Positions 33,023-42,124 of a DNA stretch of 45,828 bases are shown one piece after another. The stretch lies in assembly GCA_007131745.1 (NCBI GenBank), contig SLPX01000336.1, forward strand, positions 1-45,828, in the 5' to 3' direction. Both the position numbers and the translations under genes were made by a program. A model generated the notes under the pieces. The model saw nothing but the letters and a program-made list of their open reading frames with translations, was not told the DNA's origin and did not search any database. Every line of letters begins with the position of its first letter. Position 1 is the first letter of the stretch. This stretch comes from Myxococcales bacterium (lineage in GTDB: Bacteria; Myxococcota; Polyangia; HGW-17; SLPX01).

Positions 33023-33352
33023 ATGACGAAAAAGGGTGAAAGCCGAAAATACCCGCGTTATGAAGTAAACGCTTATGTGGACTACACCGGGAGCGAGGTG
33101 CTTCTATACCACAAAGTTCAAAACATCAGTCTCGGCGGGATCTGCATCCAATCCCCCACTGTGGAGGATCTGGGTACAATGGTGGACCTGGTGATCAACT
33201 TCCCTGAACTTGACACATCCATAGCCGTCAAAGGTGAAGTCGTCTGGACGAACAGGGAACCACCACAAGACATGGGGATCAGATACCTCGGACTTGACGA
33301 TCGCAGATTGGAGACTCTCCGAAAATACATTAAACAAATAGAAACCAAGTAG
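33023..33352 (+). CDS. Single-domain PilZ protein
   Basis: This 109-residue protein is a lone PilZ domain, a likely cyclic-di-GMP receptor. The binding motifs are RKYPRYEV (RxxxR type) and NISLGGICI (D/NxSxxG type). Both are intact, with the usual spacing for the family. AAGGAG precedes the ATG. It is followed after about 95 bases by the arginine decarboxylase gene, but a shared function is not evident. Confidence 0.9.
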   Translation: MTKKGESRKYPRYEVNAYVDYTGSEVLLYHKVQNISLGGICIQSPTVEDLGTMVDLVINFPELDTSIAVKGEVVWTNREPPQDMGIRYLGLDDRRLETLRKYIKQIETK

Positions 33353-33448
33353 ACCCTTCACATAGGGTCCGGCCTTCCGGTATGGAAGCGCACACAACAC
33401 CTCCGGCAGATTCTTCCTGCCTTGCCGTGTCAAAAGGAGGTTCAGTTC

Positions 33449-34078
33449 ATGAAAAGATCCAGATCCGACTTGAAGAACAATACCGGCGACAGAATGATTG
33501 AAACAGGGATAAAAGATATCATATCCTCGGCGATGTTCGTGCCCAAGAGATGTTTTTTCACCAAGGGAAAGGGGACTCACAAGGAAAAACTCAATTCCTT
33601 CGAGTTGGCCCTGAGAGACGCAGGTGTCGCTCATCTGAATCTTGTGAAAGTCTCAAGCATTCTGCCTCCCGGTTGCAAAGTTATCTCCAAGGATAGAGGA
33701 CAAGATGAGCTTACGCCGGGCCAGATCACTTTCGTGGTCATGTCTGAAAATGCTACCAACGAGCCGTCCAGACTGATTGGAGCATCCATTGGGTTGGCAA
33801 GGCCGCGCGACAAGGGACAATGGGGCTACATAAGCGAACACCACAGTTTCGGCGAAACGGCAAGAAAAGCCGGAGACTACGCCGAAGACCTTGCCGCAAC
33901 GATGTTGGCCACCGTTTTGGGAGTCGAGTTCGACCCCGACAAGAACTACGACGAGCGCAAAGAGATTTACCGCATGAGCGGAAAAATAGTGGATTCCCGT
34001 TCCATAGTCCAAACAGCGGAGGGAAACAAAAACGGTCTGTGGACCACCGTGGTTGCAGCAATGGTTTTCATGTTTTAA
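33449..34078 (+). CDS. pdaD: Pyruvoyl-dependent arginine decarboxylase
   Basis: This 209-residue proenzyme converts arginine to agmatine. The self-cleavage site is in KVSSILPPG, predicted between Ser69 and Ser70, where Ser70 becomes the pyruvoyl group. Other family segments are [30 protein letters not shown] and [18 protein letters not shown] lies seven bases before ATG 33449. This enzyme class is best known from archaea and Chlamydia, and occurs in scattered bacteria. The agmatinase gene follows after 31 bases, giving a two-step route to putrescine. Confidence 0.93.
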   Translation: MKRSRSDLKNNTGDRMIETGIKDIISSAMFVPKRCFFTKGKGTHKEKLNSFELALRDAGVAHLNLVKVSSILPPGCKVISKDRGQDELTPGQITFVVMSENATNEPSRLIGASIGLARPRDKGQWGYISEHHSFGETARKAGDYAEDLAATMLATVLGVEFDPDKNYDERKEIYRMSGKIVDSRSIVQTAEGNKNGLWTTVVAAMVFMF

Positions 34079-34109
34079 ACAAAAGCGGTGGATTAAGGGC
34101 AATACTGCA

Positions 34110-34982
34110 ATGACCACGATCCCTAGACAATTCATCGGACAAGATCCTTCGCAAGCATCCATCGAAAACGCTCAAACCGTTCTTGTTCCTGTTCCATACG
34201 ACGGGACAACCAGCGCGCGGAGCGGAACCAGGGAAGGCCCTGAGGCAATATTGAAAGCTTCCTTCCAACTTGAAGACTTTGATCTCGAATTGGAGAGCGA
34301 ACCCGTTCGGATCGGAATTGCAACAGCGCATCCTCTCGAACCGGATGTTTCGGGCCCTGAAAACATGGTGGAACGGGTGCGCGAATATTGTAAAACCTTC
34401 CACGATAAAAACAAATTCGTTTTCGTGCTGGGAGGTGAGCACACCGTCACTGTGGGTGCTGCACGAGCCGCAATCGAAAGATACGGAGATTTGAGTTTCC
34501 TCCAAATCGACGCTCACATGGACCTGAGAAATTCCTATGAAGGATCGCCATACAGCCATGCATGCGTAGCACGTAGACTTTGGGAGATGGGTTCCGTAAC
34601 GGCAGTAGGCATTCGTGCCGGTTCCCGCGAAGAATACGAATGGATAAAAAAGAAAAAAGCTCCGGTTTTTTGGGGTCGGGACATTTGCGGCAACAACGAT
34701 GATTCGTGGATGGACGACGTTATCGGATCCCTGTCCGAAAAAGTATACGTGACCTTCGACGTGGACGGTCTGGATCCAGCGATCATGCCGGCCACCGGAA
34801 CTCCCGAACCGGGGGGATTGGGTTATCTACAAGTATTGAAGCTCCTCAGGAAAGTGTCGGAACAAAGAAGCGTGGTGGCATGCGACCTCTGCGAACTGCG
34901 CCCCATGCAAGGACAGGAAGCCTCGGATTACACTGCAGCCGCATTAGTATACAAAATGATCGGCTATTTCATTAAGGGCTGA
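34110..34982 (+). CDS. speB: Agmatinase
   Basis: This 290-residue ureohydrolase hydrolyses agmatine to putrescine and urea. The two-manganese site is complete: GGEHTVT, DAHMDLRNSYEG, SHACVARR, FDVDGLDP and GTPEPGG. The start ATG 34110 follows AAGGG. Its position right after the arginine decarboxylase gene supports agmatine as substrate over arginine or guanidinobutyrate. Confidence 0.92.
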   Translation: MTTIPRQFIGQDPSQASIENAQTVLVPVPYDGTTSARSGTREGPEAILKASFQLEDFDLELESEPVRIGIATAHPLEPDVSGPENMVERVREYCKTFHDKNKFVFVLGGEHTVTVGAARAAIERYGDLSFLQIDAHMDLRNSYEGSPYSHACVARRLWEMGSVTAVGIRAGSREEYEWIKKKKAPVFWGRDICGNNDDSWMDDVIGSLSEKVYVTFDVDGLDPAIMPATGTPEPGGLGYLQVLKLLRKVSEQRSVVACDLCELRPMQGQEASDYTAAALVYKMIGYFIKG

Positions 34983-35019
34983 ATGGCATGCGCCCCTTGT
35001 GAAACTCCTCTTTTGATGA

Positions 35020-35256
35020 TTAAACGACAAATAGATAGACCATGACGCCTAGAAGGCACGCGCCGACAAACAATCGCACACCCACCCACAACCAAAATCG
35101 CACCGGTTCCCGGCTCCGTTTCACCAAGTCAACAATTTGAGTGTATTGTCGCCGGATCTTGAATTCACCCCTCACTATATCCACCACGGCAGAAACTACA
35201 GCCAAACCCATTATCCCCAACATCAGACAGTTAACTATAATCGTAGCGGAATCCAT
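35020..35256 (-). CDS. Small two-helix membrane protein
   Basis: This 78-residue protein has two hydrophobic helices (about 5-27 and 54-77) joined by a basic loop (IRRQYTQIVDLVKRSREP). No family was recognised. It lies 48 bases after the fumarase beta gene on the same strand and may be co-transcribed. The ribosome site is weak. Confidence 0.55.
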   Translation of the reverse strand: MDSATIIVNCLMLGIMGLAVVSAVVDIVRGEFKIRRQYTQIVDLVKRSREPVRFWLWVGVRLFVGACLLGVMVYLFVV

Positions 35257-35304
35257 GATAAATATTCTGCTCTCTCCCTCACCGACAACAGCGTAGATAG
35301 GATA

Positions 35305-35886
35305 TCACGGACGTTTGAGGAGTTTTTCAGCCTTTTTCGCTGATTTGTTTTCTATGTCCGCGTGCAAGCTGTTGCCGTGCGAATCCATCGTCACGACTGC
35401 GGGAAAATCCTTCACCTTGAGAACCCAGAACGCCTCCGGAGCGCCCAGCTCATCCAGCATGTGAACATCCACAACTTCTTCGATTACTTCCGCCAGCACC
35501 GCTGCTGCTCCTCCTACAGCGTGAAGATAAACCGCTCCGTTAGCTTTCAAAGCATCCAGGGTCGCCTGTCCCATTCCTCCCTTGCCGATAGCTCCCCGCA
35601 GTTTGAACCGCTCTATAACCTTACCTTGGTAGGGCTCCTCGCGAATCGATGTCGTCGGACCCGCTGCAAGCACTTTCCATTTCCCGGACTTTTTCGTCAG
35701 CACGGGTCCGCAATGATACACAAACGTGCCCTTCAGCAAATCGGCCAGCCACTTGGGCTTGTTCTTCATCATGAACTTGTGCGCCGCATCCCGCGCCGTA
35801 ACAATGTTTCCGGTCAATTGGACTTCATCTCCCACTTTGAGAGATCTTGCTGTTCCTTCATCTATGGGCAAATCGATTTTTTTCAT
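35305..35886 (-). CDS. Class I fumarate hydratase, beta subunit
   Basis: This 193-residue subunit is the swivelling-domain half of the Fe-S fumarase/tartrate dehydratase family. Motifs are LTGNIVTARDAAH, GTFVYHCGP, AAGPTTSIREEPY, AIGKGGMG and VTMDSHGNSLH. With the alpha subunit it interconverts fumarate and malate. It begins 22 bases after the alpha gene, with AGAGGA upstream. L-tartrate dehydratase is a possible alternative substrate class, but a stand-alone pair such as this is usually fumarase. Confidence 0.9.
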   Translation of the reverse strand: MKKIDLPIDEGTARSLKVGDEVQLTGNIVTARDAAHKFMMKNKPKWLADLLKGTFVYHCGPVLTKKSGKWKVLAAGPTTSIREEPYQGKVIERFKLRGAIGKGGMGQATLDALKANGAVYLHAVGGAAAVLAEVIEEVVDVHMLDELGAPEAFWVLKVKDFPAVVTMDSHGNSLHADIENKSAKKAEKLLKRP

Positions 35887-35908
35887 GATTCATCCTCTAT
35901 ATAAATGT

Positions 35909-36784
35909 TTATCGGACTTTCCATTCAAAACTGTCCTTCATTTCAAGAGTTCTCCGGCGACATGCCCAGCACATGTATGCAACCGAAACAAAATAGGATG
36001 CGGGCAACCTGTGGGCGTGGCCGATCAATACATCCAGTACAGTCGTTTTGCCGCCGAACCCCATCGGACCGATGTCAAGCTCATTCAGTTCCTTCTTCAA
36101 CCGTTCTTCCAGTGCGGCCAGCTCAGGCATCTTGTTGCGGTCGCCGATCGGCCTCAATAGTTGCTCCTTTGCCGTAAAATATGAAGTCCCCCTGTCCCCG
36201 CCGATGCCCACGCCGATGACCCCCGGCGCGCAGCCCTTGCCCTGGGCCTGGAAAACCGCATCAATTACTGTTTTTCTGACGCCATCCAGGTCTCTCCCCG
36301 CTGACAATTTTCCGTCCGGCAGCTTGTACTGGGCACAAACATTTTCACTTCCGCCTCCCTTCAGGAGAAGAGTCATCTTCAACCCTTTCTGTTTCCGGGG
36401 ATGAAAATGAAGCTGCGGATTGGCTATACCCACATTGTCGCCGGTGTTCGCACCGGTAATTGAATTCACGACATTGAGCCTGAGATAACCTTTCTTGGAA
36501 GCTTTCCTGGTTGCCGCCAACACGGCTTTTTCTATCTCCAAGGGATCCCAACCCGGCCCGTACCAGATCGTAAAAATGTTCGTGCCCGTGTCCTGGCACA
36601 GCGGAGTGGAGTTCTTCCTTGCGAGCTCCACGTTTTCCAGGATCACATTCAGCGCGCCCTGAGCCGGAGATCCCTTTTTCTCTTTGTCGCATGAGCTCTT
36701 CAGTGCATCTTCCACGTCTTTGGGAAGATCCGAAGAAGCGCGGCGAATAAGTTCAAGAACAGCATCCTCTAAAGATTTTCGCAC
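35909..36784 (-). CDS. Class I fumarate hydratase, alpha subunit
   Basis: This 291-residue subunit carries the [4Fe-4S] cluster. Likely ligands are Cys63 (PLCQDTG), Cys185 (GCAPGVIGVGIGGDRG) and Cys272 (AYMCWAC). The cluster in this family is oxygen-sensitive, pointing to anaerobic or low-oxygen growth. The start is GTG with AGGAGG nine bases upstream. It forms an operon with the beta subunit. An almost perfect palindrome lies 48 bases upstream of the start. Confidence 0.92.
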   Translation of the reverse strand: MRKSLEDAVLELIRRASSDLPKDVEDALKSSCDKEKKGSPAQGALNVILENVELARKNSTPLCQDTGTNIFTIWYGPGWDPLEIEKAVLAATRKASKKGYLRLNVVNSITGANTGDNVGIANPQLHFHPRKQKGLKMTLLLKGGGSENVCAQYKLPDGKLSAGRDLDGVRKTVIDAVFQAQGKGCAPGVIGVGIGGDRGTSYFTAKEQLLRPIGDRNKMPELAALEERLKKELNELDIGPMGFGGKTTVLDVLIGHAHRLPASYFVSVAYMCWACRRRTLEMKDSFEWKVR

Positions 36785-36831
36785 TTCTTTTTCCTCCTGT
36801 TGCCTGTGAGAACCACAGAAAGTTTATTTAC

Positions 36832-36850
36832 GGCTCATTAACAATGAACC
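36832..36850. promoter_or_regulatory. Near-perfect palindrome upstream of the fumarase operon
   Basis: GGCTCATT-AAC-AATGAACC has 8-base arms matching at 7 positions. It lies 48 bases before the fumarase start and 79 bases beyond the stop of the upstream gene. There is no T-tract on either side, so an operator is likelier than a terminator. The regulator is unknown. Confidence 0.35.
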
Positions 36851-36928
36851 GTCCCGGAACATAGCCGAACCGGCAGAGTTTAGAAAGCCCTTTCAGAGGA
36901 TTAATTTCAAACAGGAAAAAGAAAAAGA

Positions 36929-38911
36929 TCAGAAACAGGTAGGCCTGCTTGACAGTGGATCGATCAAATCCGGAGTGGGCAGAATATCTTGAAGATAGAC
37001 GTAATTCTCCCGGCAAAAAACCTCTGGGCCGTGACCGCCCATGACGGTTCTTTCGGGAAAAGGCCGCTTATCGCCCGAATCCATCAGGCGATTCGGTTGC
37101 TCGCCTGCATTGTGAAACCTTGGTCCATAGGGATCAGCCAGGCCGAGGGCATGACCTACCTCGTGCGCCATTGTGCTACCAAGGAGATTGCCCACCATGT
37201 ATATCGCACATGCAATCACCATGGGACGATTATCGGAATGAGCAGGGCATTGCATACCGTCGACTTCCGGCAGATAATCCAATTCCGCGGACCTGACGGG
37301 TTCACCCATGTCCGGGCGCAAAGGATCCAGTATCACATCGAAGAGAACATCCGCAGACGGGTGAGGTATAATATCGATTGGAGGATGAAGAGAAAACGCG
37401 AAAAAAGAATCCACGAACACTCCGCCGTAGCCGGGGAAGCCGTCCTGTTGAGTCAACGCGTTCACGCCCCCGATCCTATCGTAGAGCCGTTCGTTGCCGA
37501 CGTCCTTGCCGGGAGTGTTGTCGTAACCCATAAGCCCGAGCCCATTTGGATCCTGACCTGTTACATCCACATGCGTATAAAGCTCATAATCCCAGGGTTC
37601 TTCGTCACGAAACTCAATGTTCACACCCCGGTATATCCAGCGCGCGCGTGAAAGAATCGCATCCCGCACATGCCGATCCGCGGCCCTAAGACCCATCATG
37701 TCCAACGCGTCTACGTACCCCTGCATGAAGTTCACGTAAACCACCTGTTTTATGAGCTGAACCCGAAAACTCGAGTGAATGGTCTCACCCCTCACGCTCT
37801 CATTTCCCTTTGAAAAGGTCGGCGTAAAATCGCCCATAATCGTCCCTGATTCCCTCCGCAAGTCGATGGTCTCCCCCAAGGCGTCGTCTTCACTCAATAC
37901 GTAGCGGATCCGGGTGCCCGATTCATATGTAGGAATGATAATCAGATCAATCGGCCTGGGACTTTCACCGGAATCCGGCACGAATTCACCGACCAGCAAT
38001 ACCTCGGTGATTTCATCCTGCTCACCACCGACAAATCCCTGACCGTAGAAATCAATGTATCCTCCCAGGGAAGAACCTTCACTATCTACGTAAATCAAGC
38101 TTGAAGGGTTTACATTGAGATACCAATCGATCGGATTCGACATTTCTTCCCGGTAATCAGAATGCACATTAACAATCGAAACCGAAGCATCGAGCATTCC
38201 GGGGAAAAGTCCCACCAAATCCGCGGAAAAAACGAAATCCCCGTCGCGCCTCAGTTCCCGTTCAAATATTTTCAGCGGAACCCGCTCGTCATTGATCATC
38301 ACCCCGTTTGCCGAACACGGCGGGGCGGAACCCTCGGGCAGCCAACACCCGCTGATGCTCACATAGGATCTTCCTTCTCCGTCGCCCAGAAGCAAATCGT
38401 CCGCTGTGACGTTGATCACTCCGTTCAAATGAGTCACCGACTCCTCGATGGAGAGAAAAGTGGGCGTCAACCGGTTGCGACATCTAAATCCGACGGCAGC
38501 CGGAGGTGTTCTGTGTACGTTACCTGTAGCGCTCGCTGAGACTTCCAACACGGCACGGCCCACAAAATCTCCGTCTCCTCGTCCACAAACCTGATTATGG
38601 GTGGCTGGATCAATGGTCATAGTGATCTTTTCGCCCGACACAACATTGACCAAAAAGGCTCGATCCACCTTTGAAACTCCGCTTCCATCCTGGGGCGTAA
38701 ACTCTCCACTCAAAAGTATGCGGCTCGTTCCCAGAAAATCACCCACAAAGCCTTCACCCTTTGCCAGGAGGGTTGTGCCGGGGAGTACGGTAACCGGATA
38801 AATCTCATGCAGTCTCATCTCATCCGCCCAAACCTCGGCCCGTACTCCCGGCCCGGGATCCGCGCAAGAACACATCAATGAAAAACAGAGAAGAAGGGAC
38901 AAGTTGCGCAT
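36929..38911 (-). CDS. Lipoprotein metalloprotease (metzincin-like)
   Basis: This is a 660-residue lipoprotein with the lipobox LMCSC (Cys16). The N-terminal half has two or three beta-sandwich segments resembling IPT/TIG-type domains (YPVTVLPGTTLLAKGEGF, GGYIDFYGQGFVGG). The C-terminal part has the zinc site AHEVGHALGLADPYG near residue 583 and a following Met-turn-like RLMDSG. The third ligand position is Asp, as in snapalysin-type and some M10/M43-like enzymes. ATG 38911 gives the proper short lipoprotein signal, though its ribosome site is weak. It may be the last gene of the operon starting at PrsW, or have its own promoter in the 217 bases upstream. Confidence 0.8.
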   Translation of the reverse strand: MRNLSLLLCFSLMCSCADPGPGVRAEVWADEMRLHEIYPVTVLPGTTLLAKGEGFVGDFLGTSRILLSGEFTPQDGSGVSKVDRAFLVNVVSGEKITMTIDPATHNQVCGRGDGDFVGRAVLEVSASATGNVHRTPPAAVGFRCRNRLTPTFLSIEESVTHLNGVINVTADDLLLGDGEGRSYVSISGCWLPEGSAPPCSANGVMINDERVPLKIFERELRRDGDFVFSADLVGLFPGMLDASVSIVNVHSDYREEMSNPIDWYLNVNPSSLIYVDSEGSSLGGYIDFYGQGFVGGEQDEITEVLLVGEFVPDSGESPRPIDLIIIPTYESGTRIRYVLSEDDALGETIDLRRESGTIMGDFTPTFSKGNESVRGETIHSSFRVQLIKQVVYVNFMQGYVDALDMMGLRAADRHVRDAILSRARWIYRGVNIEFRDEEPWDYELYTHVDVTGQDPNGLGLMGYDNTPGKDVGNERLYDRIGGVNALTQQDGFPGYGGVFVDSFFAFSLHPPIDIIPHPSADVLFDVILDPLRPDMGEPVRSAELDYLPEVDGMQCPAHSDNRPMVIACAIYMVGNLLGSTMAHEVGHALGLADPYGPRFHNAGEQPNRLMDSGDKRPFPERTVMGGHGPEVFCRENYVYLQDILPTPDLIDPLSSRPTCF

Positions 38912-39062
38912 AGTAAATAAACTCAAAAACCATCCAAATCCGCCCCTGTTCACCACTAAGTCATCCATACCAGGCAATACAAACAACATAAACTAAACTC
39001 CCACAACATTAATTCTCAATCAATTCCCGAAACCAACAGCTCATCGGCTGCTCATATTAAAG

Positions 39063-41129
39063 TCAGTAAACAGTGAATCCAATCATATATTCGTTCTCCG
39101 AACCCATGAATCCGTCTACAACCACGTAATACGTGCCCGTGGCGTTGACCTTGTAAATCAGGGTCTCATCCGAGTTTCCGGACTGTCCCCCGTCCCACCA
39201 ATTGCTCAACAAGGTCACTCCGTCAGTATCGTAAAGATAAACATCCAAATCCTCCTTGGGATTTGTCTGGTCAAACAAAACGTCCACAACCAGTGTTTCA
39301 CCACCATTCAAGAAAATGGCGAACCAGTCTTCATCCCCCTCGCAAATCACCATGTCTTCGTAAATCGTTCCGTCTTGAGCCGGGTTTGCTTCCTCAGGGC
39401 TGTTGTCCGGTTCATGAATGTCGTTTACGCAACACCCTCCCCCCGGAATGGTCAATGCAAGGTCGTACGCGGCATCTATGGTGCTTGAAAAAGTATAAAC
39501 ATGAATCACGTACCAACCCGGATCAAGGCAGAGCGACACGGCCTCGTTATCCGTAACACTATAACTTGAACCCAGGTGATATCCGTTCTCATCGTATACG
39601 CTCAGATCGATGTCTCCGTCATCGTGCGAAAAAAGAAGCGTTACGGTAACAAAAGATTTTTCCGTTACCTGGAAACGAAAAAAATCATCATGGTGGCCGT
39701 TTACCGGATCCCCGCACAGCTTCAAATTAGGATAAAACCCATCGTATAAAACAGGCAAATCCGGATCATCAAAACTGTTGTTCCCCTCAAAAACGTCGTC
39801 TATACAAGCCTCAATGCACGAACCCGAATCCGGCACACAAACCCTGTCGGTAACCCCGCCTATACTGGTCACAGGATTTGTAGAACAACTCGAACCCCAT
39901 GAGCAGTCTCCCAGACCGCTGCATCGGGGAAGGCAATAAGACTGACCACCTCCTAAAGGCACACAGAGCGCTGCAGATCCACACTGCACATCGGACCAAC
40001 ATGCGCCGCAGGTTCCCTGAACCCCGCTCCCCTCACCGTGAGTGACAACCAGCGAGTAAACATTGTTCGACGGATCTCTTGTTCGGTGGTAACACCCCAG
40101 CAACTCTTCATCACTATCCACAGCCTCGAAAAAATAATACACCGTCCTGGACGTTCCCGGCGGATCGGCAACAACCGGATTTGTGATATGCCCGACGTAT
40201 TGCCCGTTCTTGGAATCACCCGAGACTCGGTTCATAATAACCTGCACAAATTGGGAGAAGACCGGGTTGGCGGGATCCGCGGGTTGCTCGAGACTATAAT
40301 ACAATAAAGGAAGACCGCTCAGCCCGATGTCGTCCGAAACCGAAATATTCACCGCCGGGTCCTGTACAGTCTCCACGGAGTTCGGAGGATTGTGTGTGAT
40401 AGACGGCGGACTTCCCGTGCATTCGTCTTCCATTTTTCTACGAAGTACGATCACGTATTTTTTTCTCGTCAGATGCCCGTCACGATCATCAGCAGCCAGA
40501 TTCAAAGTGTACCTTTCCGCCCCGTCAATCTGCCTTTTCGTTGGACACCAATGGAAAATCCCTTCCATGGGCCCGTCCTGGGAAAACACGTATCCGTCTT
40601 CGATCGGCTCTTCCAAATATAGGTCGACATAGGGTGAATCAGGATCCTCGACCAGCACGTCGATTTCAATGCAGTCATGTTGACTCAGGTCCAGAGTCGT
40701 TCCGGATCCCAAAGGTCGACGGAACACGGGATAAGCATCGCCCGGCCTCACGTTTACCGGAAAAACAACCGACGTGGAATCCTTTCCGTCGGATGCTCTC
40801 ACCCTGAACTCATGTACACCAAGATCCGTTACCATGGGTGTCCATCGCAGATAAGCCGAAGTCCGGCCGAAAAGATCGAACCGCGCCGGCCGGATCCTGT
40901 CGTTGATGTCGGGGATTGAATCCACGTGCAGACTGAAACTGAGCCTGTCGCCGTCCGCGTCATGCCCTTCGATAAACACAACCATTTCTACACCGACAGT
41001 TGCCGTTTGAGGAGAAACTTCGTTCAAAACAGGTTTCGTGTTGGTGCTACAACCGGTAATCGCCTTTGAAAAGAGCAAAATAAAACAAAGCAACGCCGAG
41101 AAAACAGAGTATTTGATTCTTGATGTCAT
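39063..41129 (-). CDS. Lipoprotein with Ig-like, Cys-rich and two PPC domains
   Basis: This is a 688-residue lipoprotein (lipobox ITGC, Cys27). The N-terminal 330 residues hold two Ig/cadherin-like segments (GHDADGDRLSFSLHVD, LVEDPDSPYVDLYL). A Cys-rich region (about 371-430) has the CxxCxxDxxC style seen in the first gene of the window. The C-terminus carries two bacterial pre-peptidase (PPC) domains: FEGNNSFDDP to YDLALTI (about 446-560) and IHEPDNSPEEANP to the end. PPC domains usually accompany secreted peptidases, but no catalytic domain is visible here. GGAGAG precedes ATG 41129. The role is probably surface binding. Confidence 0.8.
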   Translation of the reverse strand: MTSRIKYSVFSALLCFILLFSKAITGCSTNTKPVLNEVSPQTATVGVEMVVFIEGHDADGDRLSFSLHVDSIPDINDRIRPARFDLFGRTSAYLRWTPMVTDLGVHEFRVRASDGKDSTSVVFPVNVRPGDAYPVFRRPLGSGTTLDLSQHDCIEIDVLVEDPDSPYVDLYLEEPIEDGYVFSQDGPMEGIFHWCPTKRQIDGAERYTLNLAADDRDGHLTRKKYVIVLRRKMEDECTGSPPSITHNPPNSVETVQDPAVNISVSDDIGLSGLPLLYYSLEQPADPANPVFSQFVQVIMNRVSGDSKNGQYVGHITNPVVADPPGTSRTVYYFFEAVDSDEELLGCYHRTRDPSNNVYSLVVTHGEGSGVQGTCGACWSDVQCGSAALCVPLGGGQSYCLPRCSGLGDCSWGSSCSTNPVTSIGGVTDRVCVPDSGSCIEACIDDVFEGNNSFDDPDLPVLYDGFYPNLKLCGDPVNGHHDDFFRFQVTEKSFVTVTLLFSHDDGDIDLSVYDENGYHLGSSYSVTDNEAVSLCLDPGWYVIHVYTFSSTIDAAYDLALTIPGGGCCVNDIHEPDNSPEEANPAQDGTIYEDMVICEGDEDWFAIFLNGGETLVVDVLFDQTNPKEDLDVYLYDTDGVTLLSNWWDGGQSGNSDETLIYKVNATGTYYVVVDGFMGSENEYMIGFTVY

Positions 41130-41222
41130 CGTTCTCTCCACTACGACAAAACTATAGTTCTCCACACCTCCGGCACTTGCCGCCATCAATCGATACATCA
41201 TCAATGATAGCACAAATCGTTT

Positions 41223-41747
41223 TCAGATGTCAGGGGGGGAAACGTCACCTTCGGATTCAACCAGAAGCAGTGAGGGCACTGTCTCGTGAGGATTGCATAT
41301 ATGAGAAGGCTCCCGTTCGATACGCAGTGCAAAAGGAACCGATCGCACTAGTTTCAAGTTCTTCACCATCACTCTCGTGCCGGCCCGCGGCTCCAGGGAA
41401 ACACCGCATATAGCAAGGGGAAGGCCGCTTCCGGGAACTCTTTCTCCCACATACCTTCTGGCATCGCTACCTTTAACAGTCAACTGCACGGTATTTCCAG
41501 CTTCACCGAGCACATCATAATCGAGCGCTATATCCACCGACATGCCCCTGGGTCCTGTAACCGTAAAGTAGTGTGTGGCGCCGGGCAGCAAGATATCGGC
41601 ATGTTCATATGCCGTGACAAAATCATCCCTCACACTCCTGCTTTCGCATCCCCAGGAAAACAAAAACACAACCCACAACCCCGCTGTAACAATGATTCCT
41701 TGGGTCCCCCTGCAATGATTTCTGATTACGCGTCTTGATGGGAGCAT
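41223..41747 (-). CDS. Small lipoprotein of unknown function
   Basis: This protein has about 174 residues, with a basic N-terminus, a hydrophobic stretch and the lipobox FSWGC (Cys34 from ATG 41747). The mature part is beta-rich without a recognised family. The start is uncertain: TTG 41792 is in frame and would lengthen the leader by 15 residues. It lies between the 102-residue membrane protein gene and the PPC lipoprotein gene, all on the minus strand with short gaps. Confidence 0.6.
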   Translation of the reverse strand: MLPSRRVIRNHCRGTQGIIVTAGLWVVFLFSWGCESRSVRDDFVTAYEHADILLPGATHYFTVTGPRGMSVDIALDYDVLGEAGNTVQLTVKGSDARRYVGERVPGSGLPLAICGVSLEPRAGTRVMVKNLKLVRSVPFALRIEREPSHICNPHETVPSLLLVESEGDVSPPDI

Positions 41748-41801
41748 CACAAAAAACCGCTTTCTCTGAAAGATTCTCAAAAGACACTTCAATCAAAACC
41801 G

Positions 41802-42110
41802 TCAGCCCGCAGGCCACAAAAGTATAAGCAGAAAACTGAGCACGACAATGATCAAACCCGCCCCCAATAAAACAATTCCTCCCGCAACCAGGTCTGAGAA
41901 CCCCTTCTCATGCCTCAACCAGTAAGGTATTGCATTGATGCCCTTCGGGCGTTCCTTTGGTTTGGCCGCGACCTTTTTTATCTCTATCTTGTCCTCCACC
42001 GCATCCGGGGAATCCGCGCCTCGTCCCTTTTGAAGACTATCTTGTCCGCCGTTATCATCAAACGCATTCTTTGTCGAACTCTTCAGACTCTTTTTCTTTT
42101 TCTTTCCCAT
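41802..42110 (-). CDS. Small basic single-helix membrane protein
   Basis: This 102-residue protein has a strongly basic start (MGKKKKKSLK), a charged polar stretch and a C-terminal transmembrane helix (about 72-99, GIVLLGAGLIIVVLSFLLILLW). The N-terminus should be cytoplasmic. No family was recognised. It begins 14 bases after the hydrolase gene, so it is probably in that operon. Confidence 0.65.
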   Translation of the reverse strand: MGKKKKKSLKSSTKNAFDDNGGQDSLQKGRGADSPDAVEDKIEIKKVAAKPKERPKGINAIPYWLRHEKGFSDLVAGGIVLLGAGLIIVVLSFLLILLWPAG

Positions 42111-42124
42111 GACCGGTAATCCTA

